The notes under the pieces were generated by a model that saw nothing but the letters and a program-made list of their open reading frames with translations, did no database searches and had not been told where the DNA came from. 64,000 nucleotides of DNA. Origin: Anaerotardibacter muris. Lineage in GTDB: Bacteria; Actinomycetota; Coriobacteriia; Coriobacteriales; Eggerthellaceae. A program made the translations under genes and the position numbers. Positions within the stretch are counted from its first letter, which is position 1; every line of letters starts with the position of its first letter. This document shows, in pieces, positions 33,610 through 43,500 of this stretch. The stretch lies in contig NZ_CALPCD010000002.1 in the NCBI RefSeq assembly GCF_943192915.1, positions 186,001-250,000 on the forward strand, read 5' to 3'.

Positions 33610-35414
33610 CGCGTCTGATCCCATTTTCCGTTCTTGTCCACGTGGTAGTTACCGATCCACTTATTCTTGGCCATCTTGCCATCAGATTCGAGGTAGTAAT
33701 TGCCTACCCACTTGCTCTTCTGCATGACGCCAGACTTGTTGAAGTTATAGAAATCGTTGTTGAGGCTTACCCAGCCTGTGACCATAGCGCCGCTGGAATT
33801 GAGGTAGTAACGCTTACCACTGAGCGTAAGCCAGCCAGTCTGCATCATGCCTGTTGAGGAGTTCAAGTAATACCACTTGCCGCCAACCTTCTGCCAGCCT
33901 GCTTTGCGCGCGCCATCGGAGCCGAAGTAATACCACTTGCTGTCAAGCTGAGCCCAGCCTGTGAACATCGCGCCGTTGCTGGTGCTGAGATTATAGGTCT
34001 TGCCGCCGATGGTCTTCCAGCCCTTTTCCATGATGCCAGTGGAAGGGTTCGTGTAGAACCACTTCTTCCCAACCTTGGTCCAGCCCTTGGACATAGCGCC
34101 AGAGCTCTTGAAGTAATACCAATTATTGTTCAGAAAGCGCCAACCCGTGAGCATCACGCCATCGCTGTTGGAGTAATAGCGCGCGTTGCCTACGTTGTAG
34201 AAGCCCATGCGCATCTGGCCATCGGAGGAAGGATCGAGGTAGTACCACTTGCCACCACTCTTGAGCCATCCTTTGGTCATCGCGCCAGAGGACTTATAGT
34301 GCCACCAATACATTCCTTCTTTGTTCCAGCCAGTGACCATCGCACCCGACGAATCGTTCAAGTAATATTTGGTGCCACCGATGGTCTGCTTGCCGCGCAG
34401 CATCTTGCCGTTGCTGCCCATGTAATACCATTTCTTGCCGCTCTTGACCCAGCCAGTCTTCATAGCACCGCTCGATGCAAGGTAATACCAATCGTCACCC
34501 TGCTCTAGCCAACCTGTACGCATCCAACCTGCGGAGTCAAAGAAGTAGCGCTTGCCACCAATGGTGACCCACTGGCTTGCAGGGTAAGATTTCTTCTGAG
34601 CAGCTGCGGTGCTCGAATTGTAAGAGAACCACCATTTACCACCCGACTTGCGCCAGGTGCCTCCTACACTAGGAGCGGCTGTCGGGGTGTTCGTAGAAAC
34701 AGTCGAAGGTGATGACGAACTTGATCCATTCGAAGCGCTGTTGTTCGAGCTGTCGCTGATGCCGCCCGAAGACGCGATCTTGAACGTGCGCACCGCGAAG
34801 CTGGAACAAATGCTGCTCTCGTTCGTCGGGCGAATAGTGACCGTAGCCGTACCAGGACTGGTGTTGTTCGAATACTGAACGGTGTACGCATTGGACGGAA
34901 CCGTGTAATTACCAACCTTGACGCTAACGGCTGGCTTTACCTGCGCGCCACCTTTATAAGCATAGGCCTGAGAGGACAAACCTGCGATAGTAGCATGAGA
35001 CAGGTTAACCTTGATCTGGTAGACCGCTTTTATGGTGCCAGTGAAATTGCCTTTGCCTGTGCACACATAGGTTGCCGTACCAGGACCAACGCCATTTTGA
35101 AGATCGAAGGTGTAATCAACGCCCTTAACGAGCTTCTTCGTCTCGCCATTCACTTTGACATAGAGATCGAAATTCTTGGGCGCGGTCTTACCCGTATATT
35201 CAACAGGGTCACTGCCGTTTTCCCAATGGATCTCTGCATTCGCAATAGAGGTAGCTGCCTGCGTAGTGATATCCGCCTGCGCAGAAATATCAGTGCCCGC
35301 CTCTTCTTCAGCAGCGGAAGCCACTGCTGGAACGAACGCGAACAAGAGCGCAGCCAAAGCTACGCCCATCGCCCATCTTAACCAGTGCTTGTTCAGTTCT
35401 TGCGTCTTGTTCAT
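33606..35414 (-). CDS. Choline-binding protein with Ig-like repeats, no enzyme domain
   Basis: 602 residues from ATG 35414 (a TTG precedes it). A signal peptide (LRWAMGVALAALLFAFVPAV, then ASA) is followed by two Ig-like modules (~50-215) of the type seen in the neighbours (YTVQYSNNTSPGTATVTIRP). A Ser/Asn linker and about sixteen choline-binding repeats (~250-602) come next, ending NKWIGNYHVDKNGKWDQTR. No catalytic domain is visible. The Ig-like modules suggest adhesion or a spacer role (inference). It lies within the tightly spaced array, 30 bp from the previous gene and 16 bp from the next. Confidence 0.87.
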   Translation of the reverse strand: MNKTQELNKHWLRWAMGVALAALLFAFVPAVASAAEEEAGTDISAQADITTQAATSIANAEIHWENGSDPVEYTGKTAPKNFDLYVKVNGETKKLVKGVDYTFDLQNGVGPGTATYVCTGKGNFTGTIKAVYQIKVNLSHATIAGLSSQAYAYKGGAQVKPAVSVKVGNYTVPSNAYTVQYSNNTSPGTATVTIRPTNESSICSSFAVRTFKIASSGGISDSSNNSASNGSSSSSPSTVSTNTPTAAPSVGGTWRKSGGKWWFSYNSSTAAAQKKSYPASQWVTIGGKRYFFDSAGWMRTGWLEQGDDWYYLASSGAMKTGWVKSGKKWYYMGSNGKMLRGKQTIGGTKYYLNDSSGAMVTGWNKEGMYWWHYKSSGAMTKGWLKSGGKWYYLDPSSDGQMRMGFYNVGNARYYSNSDGVMLTGWRFLNNNWYYFKSSGAMSKGWTKVGKKWFYTNPSTGIMEKGWKTIGGKTYNLSTSNGAMFTGWAQLDSKWYYFGSDGARKAGWQKVGGKWYYLNSSTGMMQTGWLTLSGKRYYLNSSGAMVTGWVSLNNDFYNFNKSGVMQKSKWVGNYYLESDGKMAKNKWIGNYHVDKNGKWDQTR

Positions 35415-35444
35415 CAAAGTTGATTCCTTGCCAGTCCTCTGCTC

Positions 35445-38021
35445 TTATTTTCGTGTGGCATCCCAAAGGCCATTAGCGTTGACGTGATAATTTCCGATCC
35501 AAGTGTTAGTGAGCATCTTGCCCTCAGAGCCAACATAATAATTGCCCACCCACTTGTTCTTCTGAAGCACGCCCGAGCTATTGAAATAGTAGAAGTTGCT
35601 CGTGGCCTGTCCGCTCATGGTGGTGGTTATCTTGTTCCAGCCCGTTAGCATGTCGCCATTAGCGGGATCAAGGAAGTAGCGCTTTCCGCTCAAGTCGAGC
35701 CATGCGGTCTTCATGGCACCCGTGGACGTATCCATGTAATACCATTTCTTTCCGCTCTTGACCCAGCCTTTGGTCATAGCACCAGAAGAACCATAATGGT
35801 AATAGGTACCGCTCTCCTTGCTCCAGCCTGTGATCATCACACCTGAAGCGTTGAAGTTATAGGTCTTCCCGCTGATGGTCTGCTTGCTAGTTTGCATAGC
35901 TCCATTGCTGGCCATGTAATACCACTTACCACTAGACTTGAGCCAGCCTTTGGTCATGGCTCCCGATGATTTGTAGTGATACCAGACAGAACCTTCTTTG
36001 TTCCAGCCTGTCTTCATGGCACCCGATTTCGCATCAAGATAATACGTGGCATTGCCGATGTTCTTCTTGCCTGTCTGCATGATGCCATCGCTTGCCATGT
36101 AATACCACTTGCTGCCTGACTTCTGCCAACCCGTCTTCATGGCACCATCGCTGCCAAGCCAGTACCACTTGCCGTTATACGAGAACCATTTCGTGTTCAT
36201 ATAGCCACGGCTGTCGAAGTGATAACGCTTGCCCTTGATGATGACCCATTCGTTGGATGGATACGACTTATCCTGGGCTTTGGTGGTCTTCGAATCGTAA
36301 GCGAACCACCACTTGCCGCCTGACTTCTTCCACGTACCCGTTACGGTTGGCGCTTGAGGAGCAGATTGCGTGGTCACATTAGTTGCACCATTGTTAGCCG
36401 TGCTCGAATTAGGCGCATTAGAGCCCGAGTTCGACGAGCCATTCGAAGAGCCGCTTTGGGAGCTTCCATTAATGTAGAACGCTATTCTCTTTTCTCCTGA
36501 AAAATTACTGCTCTTGCTTTTGAGGATGATTGAAGCAGCCCCTGGGCCTGTCTGATTTGTGTACCCTGCAATATAAAAATCGTTCGAAGTCAAAGTGTAC
36601 GAATGGACCACTTTTCCGTTTTCGTATGTGTCAAGCTTTAGGGAAATGCCTTCTTGCGTTATTGGTCTTCCAGTGTAGCTTACATTGCTGCTAAAGCCAC
36701 TTTTTATTTCAACGGTGGTCATTGGGGCAGGAGTTATGGTGTATGACTTAGTAATGCTACCTTCCCAATTCCCGATGCCTGAGATAGTTACAATGTATTC
36801 GCCTGCTTGCCAAGGAACGCTATTCAATGAAGCAGAGTCGCTTTTTCTTTTGTAAGATAGAACATAATCCACGTCTTCAACTAGATTGAGATCTGTTCGG
36901 TTAGGTCTCAAAATTGGCTTCAGGCTCTGTCCCGTAAACGTCCGATTCGCAATTGTCAGACTACCAAATGCAGCGCTAATATCTCTGATAATTGACACAG
37001 TGAATACAGAACTCCCATATGATACCGATGCCTTAACGCCATCAAATGTCTGATCTGTCAAAAGTGCCGCTGTCTGTGAATAGATTAGGTTTTCTGGACT
37101 ATCGATATAAACGGAAATATTCTCACTAACAGGAGGTGCTTCAACAGTATAAGATGCCTTTCCAGAAAAAGACTCCTTCGTAATACGCTCTTGTACTATA
37201 TCGGCCCAAGTTTGAAGCTCTACGCCATTTCTTGAGTAATAATAGTAGTTATTGACAAGTGACCTTGCTTGACGGTCCTTATCGACTGAGTAATCTTTAT
37301 GAACAAACTTGATTTGCTCATCCGTAAGACCGAAGCATAGATACTTAAATCCACGAGGGGCGTTAGCCTTGTCAATAGCTACATCTATATGGGTCCATTG
37401 ACCTTCAAGTCGAACGAGCGTCCACGCCTGTCCACCAGCTTCAACCTTTCTTACATCATTATCGGAAATCCCCATCTGAATCAGTAAGTAAGCAAAAATC
37501 GAGTGAAAAACTTGGCTGCTAGTTCCCTTGCCTTTCGCTGGATCGTTAAAAATAGAACTCAAGCTTGTGTCAGTGTTTGTGGGGTTATATACAGCATCCA
37601 ATGACATCATGAATTCGTGCGCCGTGAATGCTTTTTCGTAGTCAGAAAGCGACTTGAACTTATCGTAATTTTGATTTTCGCCGCAAAACATACCATCAAT
37701 TATCTCGTATGCAGAAGCATTCGGCTCATCTGAATCGTCTACACCTTCAGAGGGTTCTTCGGTAGCACTGAGACCGCTTTTCAAAAATAGAATGTTCTCT
37801 TGGTCGTCTGTTTCAGCAGCCTGATCATCGGTTAAGATATCGGTCGCAAGCTCTTCGGCGCTTGCCGTCTCTGACCCCTGCACGCCTTCGGCCGTAGCGA
37901 ACGCCAGCCCTGGCGTGAACGCAAGGGTGAATGCGATCATGCATGCGAGCACAGCTTGATATGCACGCATCATGCGCTCGCTCTTGAAGCTTCGAATCAT
38001 ATGTTGCAACTCGTTCATCAT
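35445..38021 (-). CDS. Choline-binding protein with degenerate transglutaminase domain (copy A)
   Basis: 858 residues from ATG 38021, which has ribosome site AGGTAGGA; a longer frame to 38072 would overlap the upstream gene. After a signal peptide (AVLACMIAFTLAFTPGLAFA), residues ~100-250 align with the transglutaminase domain of the gene at 30728. The nucleophile Cys is Ser169 (KGTSSQVFHSIFAYLL), the His is Gln198 (GGQAWTLV), and only the Asp is kept (Asp213, WTHIDVAID). Ig-like modules (~340-530) and about thirteen choline-binding repeats (~575-858) follow. It is probably catalytically dead and may serve as a peptide- or partner-binding domain. Part of the N-terminal half is AT-richer than its neighbours, a possible sign of different origin. 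Confidence 0.85.
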   Translation of the reverse strand: MMNELQHMIRSFKSERMMRAYQAVLACMIAFTLAFTPGLAFATAEGVQGSETASAEELATDILTDDQAAETDDQENILFLKSGLSATEEPSEGVDDSDEPNASAYEIIDGMFCGENQNYDKFKSLSDYEKAFTAHEFMMSLDAVYNPTNTDTSLSSIFNDPAKGKGTSSQVFHSIFAYLLIQMGISDNDVRKVEAGGQAWTLVRLEGQWTHIDVAIDKANAPRGFKYLCFGLTDEQIKFVHKDYSVDKDRQARSLVNNYYYYSRNGVELQTWADIVQERITKESFSGKASYTVEAPPVSENISVYIDSPENLIYSQTAALLTDQTFDGVKASVSYGSSVFTVSIIRDISAAFGSLTIANRTFTGQSLKPILRPNRTDLNLVEDVDYVLSYKRKSDSASLNSVPWQAGEYIVTISGIGNWEGSITKSYTITPAPMTTVEIKSGFSSNVSYTGRPITQEGISLKLDTYENGKVVHSYTLTSNDFYIAGYTNQTGPGAASIILKSKSSNFSGEKRIAFYINGSSQSGSSNGSSNSGSNAPNSSTANNGATNVTTQSAPQAPTVTGTWKKSGGKWWFAYDSKTTKAQDKSYPSNEWVIIKGKRYHFDSRGYMNTKWFSYNGKWYWLGSDGAMKTGWQKSGSKWYYMASDGIMQTGKKNIGNATYYLDAKSGAMKTGWNKEGSVWYHYKSSGAMTKGWLKSSGKWYYMASNGAMQTSKQTISGKTYNFNASGVMITGWSKESGTYYHYGSSGAMTKGWVKSGKKWYYMDTSTGAMKTAWLDLSGKRYFLDPANGDMLTGWNKITTTMSGQATSNFYYFNSSGVLQKNKWVGNYYVGSEGKMLTNTWIGNYHVNANGLWDATRK

Positions 38022-38053
38022 AAACGTCCTACCTAGATTCGCGGTGACCAGCT

Positions 38054-40543
38054 TTACGCGGTTGCGACCCACTTGCCGTTACCGTCCACATACCACTTGT
38101 TGTCGACCCAAGTATTCTTGGCCATCACACCATCGGAGCCAACATAGTACTTGCCGCTGATCCACTTGTTCTTCTGCATGTAGCCAGACTTGTTGAAGTA
38201 ATACCAATTACCGGCAAGTTCGCCCCAACCCGTGATCATGGCACCTGAACCCTGAAGCCAGTAGGTCTGGCCACCTGTTGTGAGCCAGCCAGTGCGCATA
38301 CGGCCATTGTCGCTTGGATCGAGGTAGTACCACTTGCCCTTCAGCTTCTGCCAGCCAGTCTTCATGGCGCCAGATGAGGTGTAATACCACCAGCCAGTTC
38401 CTTCTTTGCTCCAGCCCGTGATCATAGCGCCAGAGGATTTGAAGTTGTAGGTCTTGCCACCGATCGTCTGCTTGGTATTCTGCATAACGCCATCGCTGGC
38501 CATGTAGTACCATGTGCCCTTGATCTTCTTCCAACCAGTCTTCATCGCGCCATCGGAACCAAGCCAATACCACTTACTGTTGAGCTGCAGCCAATTAGCC
38601 TTCATCCAACCAGAACCGTCGAAGTAGTAGCGCTTGCCGTTGATCATGGCCCATTCGTTCGAAGGCCAGGACTTGTTCTGGGCCTTCTTGGTGGTGGCGT
38701 CATAGGAGAACCACCAACGGCTACCCGACTTCACCCACTTGCCCGTAACCTTGATCGGATACTGTGGGGTCGAGTTGATCTTGAAAGTCTTGGTGATCGA
38801 GCCTGAGTAAGAGCCCTTGCCCTTGATCACCATGGTTGCTGTACCAGGATTAACGTTGTTGCTGTAGGTGATGGTGAAGTCCGTACCATTCTTCAAACGC
38901 GTGCCATTGAGCGTGAGCGTGGGAACAGGCGTCTGAGCCTTTCCGTTCGCATCATAGCTCGCGCGAAGATCAGAGATCACCAGCAAAGGCGAATTCAAGC
39001 TCTTGATAGAAACCTTGTAGACGCTCTTCTGTGGCGTTGCATTGTAGGAAAGATCGATCAGCACAGCCTTCCCACCAAACGAAGAAGGTGAACTGTTGGA
39101 AGCCTCTGCCAAGTACTTCGCTGCGTTATCGCACATGATGATGTACGTAGCAGGATCTGTCTTCAGGGCATTACCGACATAATTCGCAGCAGTGAGCTCG
39201 AAAGAGATCTTGCCGCTCCTCACTTGATTGGCGATCGTGCTCTTCAAAGAAGCACTCCACGTAGGCATCGCGTTGGTCACGCCTGATTTTGCCATGTAGT
39301 AATTGAGCTTATAGTTAGTTGCGGTCATGCCCGAAATGGGGCTAAAGCCACTATGGAGCTTCTTCATCTGTGCGTCGGTCACGCCGAAGAACAGATGATT
39401 CCAATTGGCATCGCGAGAGCTATCGGCTGCCACGTCAACATGCATATTCTGGCCACCATCGACCGTGACCAGATTCCATGATCTACCATCAGCAGTTACC
39501 ACGCGATTATTGACGCCCGCTTTGCTGAGGATAAGGTTCATGGCCTGAGCGAAGCTTTGGCTCGTACCCGTTTCGTAGAACAGAACTGCCGTAGCGCCTA
39601 CATAGCGAGTGTTCGATGCTTCCTTGACCTTCAGCGTATTGATGATGTAATCGTGCGCGTACAGCACCTTTTCATAAAGGTTCGTACGCTTCTTGCATTC
39701 ATCGGCGATCGCCTGGATCTTGGCATCAAGCGTAGAGACGTTAGTGCCAGACGTAATTCTAAAATATGCATTTACGTAGCTTTCTGCGCTAGATCCGTTC
39801 TTTCTGGCTGTAACTCGTACACGGTAGTCACCGGCGGCTTTAAGCCTATACCATTGGCTTGCTTTACCATTTATTCCATAATCGGCAGCAGGAAGAAAGG
39901 TGTTGTATCCTTCGATCTCGGGCGTATACGCACCATTGATCTTAAGGTCGATACCATCGATCTTAAAGGTGTAATCCTTAGATGTAACGGTATTGGGTCC
40001 GGTGGTAATACCAAGCTCGAACTTAACCAGGACAGCATCTCCATCTACGCTAAAATTTGCCTCAACGCTGATTGGCATACTTGCATTACCGGAATGCTCA
40101 GGTGCGTGATCAGCTCCAACAAAAGTGCCACCTTCACCTGATTGCGTAGTAATAGATTGAGCTTCGATTGAAGCTTGATCGCCTTCGCTGGCTACCGCAG
40201 CTTCACTGTCAGCAGAGCTAGCCGACTCCGCATTCTCAGAACCTAGCGTTGCCTCAGTAGAGATTCCAGTAGCAACATCGACCTCTCCTGCTTCTGCAAC
40301 AGCAGCGTCCGCTTCCTGCGAAACAGAGCCCTGTTCGATAGAAGACTCTTCTGCAGCGCTAGTTGTTTGATCAACCTGTTCCTGGACAGAGTCTTCTTTG
40401 ACCATACCGCCTTCGGTCGCAAAAGCCAGGCCAGGCGTTATCGCAAGCGCAAGCGACAGCAAGACCGCAATAGCCGCCTTGATGAATTTACTCGAGCTAA
40501 GCTCTGCTGTCTTTCCCGAGATCATGTTCTGAAAACCGTTCAT
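38054..40543 (-). CDS. Choline-binding protein with degenerate transglutaminase domain (copy B)
   Basis: 829 residues from ATG 40543, which is better spaced from GAAGGA than ATG 40549. A signal peptide (AAIAVLLSLALAITPGLAFA) precedes an Ala/Glu/Ser-rich linker (~45-140), a beta domain (~150-265) and a transglutaminase-like domain (~270-400). The triad Cys and His are replaced by Ser328 (ETGTSQSFAQAMNLIL) and Arg354 (GRSWNLV), and Asp370 (MHVDVAAD) remains. One Ig-like module and about twelve choline-binding repeats follow, ending WVDNKWYVDGNGKWVATA. With copy A it makes a pair of inactive paralogues next to an active one. The next gene starts 32 bp downstream. Confidence 0.85.
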   Translation of the reverse strand: MNGFQNMISGKTAELSSSKFIKAAIAVLLSLALAITPGLAFATEGGMVKEDSVQEQVDQTTSAAEESSIEQGSVSQEADAAVAEAGEVDVATGISTEATLGSENAESASSADSEAAVASEGDQASIEAQSITTQSGEGGTFVGADHAPEHSGNASMPISVEANFSVDGDAVLVKFELGITTGPNTVTSKDYTFKIDGIDLKINGAYTPEIEGYNTFLPAADYGINGKASQWYRLKAAGDYRVRVTARKNGSSAESYVNAYFRITSGTNVSTLDAKIQAIADECKKRTNLYEKVLYAHDYIINTLKVKEASNTRYVGATAVLFYETGTSQSFAQAMNLILSKAGVNNRVVTADGRSWNLVTVDGGQNMHVDVAADSSRDANWNHLFFGVTDAQMKKLHSGFSPISGMTATNYKLNYYMAKSGVTNAMPTWSASLKSTIANQVRSGKISFELTAANYVGNALKTDPATYIIMCDNAAKYLAEASNSSPSSFGGKAVLIDLSYNATPQKSVYKVSIKSLNSPLLVISDLRASYDANGKAQTPVPTLTLNGTRLKNGTDFTITYSNNVNPGTATMVIKGKGSYSGSITKTFKINSTPQYPIKVTGKWVKSGSRWWFSYDATTKKAQNKSWPSNEWAMINGKRYYFDGSGWMKANWLQLNSKWYWLGSDGAMKTGWKKIKGTWYYMASDGVMQNTKQTIGGKTYNFKSSGAMITGWSKEGTGWWYYTSSGAMKTGWQKLKGKWYYLDPSDNGRMRTGWLTTGGQTYWLQGSGAMITGWGELAGNWYYFNKSGYMQKNKWISGKYYVGSDGVMAKNTWVDNKWYVDGNGKWVATA

Positions 40544-40567
40544 TCGCATTTTCCTTCGATTTGCTGC

Positions 40568-43500
40568 CTATCGTGTTCTGCCAGTCCACTTGCCGTCAGA
40601 ACCAACCCAATATTTTCCAACCCACTGGTTAGTGAGCATCTTGCCATTTCCATCGACATAGTAGTTGCCTACCCATTTGCTCTTCTGCATATAGCCAGAC
40701 TTGTTGAAGTAGTACCACGTGCCATCGATCTTGATCCATCCTGTGAGCATGCGCCCATCAGGCGAGAGCAGGAAGTACGTCTGCCCACCTACTGTGAGCC
40801 AGTTGACGCGCATTGCACCCGAGGAGGTGTCCATGTAGTACCACTTACCACTGCTCTTGACCCAGCCTTTAGCCATCGCGCCCGAAGACTTGTAGTAATA
40901 CCAGGTGTTGCTCTCTTTGTTCCAGCCCGTCTTCATGGCGCCGGAGCTGGTGTTCAAATAATACGTTTGGCCACTGATCTTCTTCTTGCCAGTCTGCATG
41001 ATGCCGTCACCAGCCAGGTAATACCACTTACCACCCGTCTTGATCCAGCCTGTCTTCATGGCGCCATCGGTGCCAAGCCAATACCACTTTCCGCCCGATT
41101 GCAGCCATTTCGTCTTCATCCAGCCAGAGCCATCGAAGTAGTAGCGTTTACCGCCAATGGTGACCCAGCGATTGTAGGGGTAGTTCTTTCCACCCTTCAG
41201 CGAGGTGGTCGACTTCGCATCGAGTTGGAACCACCATTTGCCACCCGACTTCTTCCACGAGCCCGTTACTGCGGGAGCATCGGGTGCTGATTGCAAGACC
41301 ACGTTGGTTGCGCCGCTGCTATCGGGAGCATTGTTGGTCGAATTATTCGAGTTGTTGGAATTATTCGAATTGTTCGATCCGCTCGAATTGTTTGGATTGT
41401 TGGTCGAGCTGCCCGAGTTGGAGCTACTCGGGGCGTAAATCGAAAACTCGCGAACAATGGTGCCCGTATAAGGGTCCTGGCCCACGATCACCATTTCATA
41501 AGTGACATTCTTTTTACTATCACCGATAGGAAGGACTGAATCTTTTTGACCCTTTATTCGATAGTAAATTCGATAGTCTGTTCCATTCTTAAGGACTTTA
41601 CGTTCGGGACCGTACTTATCGAACGTAACCGTCACGTTTTGAGAGCGAACTTCGCCATTGTAGTTAAAATCATTAATAAAGCCATCGACTGTAGTAGTGG
41701 TCTTGTTGAGGGAAATGTCACTAATTTTGAACGTCGCGGTAATTTCGCCCGTATAGCATTTACCAGTGCCAACGATTCTAATTTGTGCCTGACCTGCTTT
41801 TGTGTTGTTTGAATAGTACGCCGTGTAATCAGTGCCTTGGGTTAATGCCTTCCCGTTATACGAAACAGTAAAGGATGGCCTGATTTCTTTCCCTGTATAT
41901 TCCTGAGTTGGGATGGCAGATACAACAACGCCATGACTTAGGTCGCGAGGAGTAATCGTAAAATCACAGTCCCTGGTCACGGCCGTAAACATTGCTCGTC
42001 CTTTAAGCTTAACAGAAGCTTTACCAGGCTCAATATTGTTACTGAACCCTATGATTTGAAAATCGCCTGCGGAACCTTCTTTAAGAGTCATACCGTTATA
42101 AGTGGCCTTGATCTGCGGTGCACGAATTTCACTACCCGTATACTCTTGATCTGCAACTTCTATAGAAACCTTATTGAAGTCATAAAGAATACTGAAATGT
42201 TGTTCGATGCTGTCTTTGTAATTCCCTATTCCAACAATTGTTGCAGTGGCCAATCCTAAACTGGCGTTTGTGTTGCTGCTAAATTCGACCTTATAATCAG
42301 TACCCCTGGTCAATCGCTCCTGATTTACACCAGAATAAACAATGACATCCCCAATCGGCTCCACTGCGGCTCCCGTATAAATCTGATCAGGAATCGATGA
42401 AACGGTTGCATTTTTGATGCTGGCCGCCTGGATTCCGAATGTAGCCGACTTGGTTCCGTCGATATTTGTATTCGTGCCTTTTGATATAGTTACCGTTGCT
42501 GTACCCACATTGATGTTATTCGAATAAGTTGCCTTATAGTCAACATTGGGTGTTAAGGTCTGAGTTTGACCATTTACCTGCACTCTCACCGTGATAGCGG
42601 GCTCTTGAGGACCGCCTGTATAGGTTTGGACAGGAATAGGAGTAATTGTTGCGTCAGCAAGATTAATAGCTTCAGCAGTCTGACTTAAATCACTCGATTC
42701 AACGCTGATCTCTTTAGTAATCGAACGGGTGTCGATAGTTTTATGCGTTGCCGTGAGCGTAGCCGTGCCTGGGCTAACAGCGCTTATGGTGCCAGTATTA
42801 GGATCGACTGCAAGGACATTAGGGTTACTGGAGGTCCAGTCCCACTCCTTAGGATCGATGCTCTCATTATCTGCGCAGCACAACTCCAGCGGAACTGCTT
42901 TTTCACCATTAGCAAGAACGCTCTTGCCTGAGATCTCCGCACTCAAGATCTGCAGGGCACGATAGGCATCCACTTCGCCATAACCCGTTTCCCTGTCCCA
43001 GCCTTTTGAGCCAAGATCGGTCGCTGTTTGTTCAAGGATCTTACGCGCATCTTCTGCGGTCAAGCTAGGATCATAGGCAAACAGCAACGCTGCAACGCCC
43101 GACACTGCAGGGGTTGCCATAGAGGTACCTGTCTTATAGCCGTATTCCGAATCACCAGTATTGACCGCACTCACAATGCTCGTTCCTGGTGCAGAAATAT
43201 TCTTGGCAGTGCTAAGGTCGCCGTCGGCAACGTTATAGTTCGATCCTGCATAGCGTGATACGTTGAATGAACCTGAGGCATCGTTCAAAGTGCTTGAAGT
43301 GCTATCGTGGGTCAAGTTGATAACAGTAAAGCAGTCCTCATAATCGCCAGGGATACAGTTATAAGGTGGTACCGCCGTACCCGCCGCATTACCAGCTGCA
43401 CATACCGTAAGAATGCCTTGCTTCTTGGCCTTAGTTATATTCTTGTAAAGAGCATCGTCTCGATTGAGCGCGCCCTCTCCGCCTACGCTCATATTCACCA

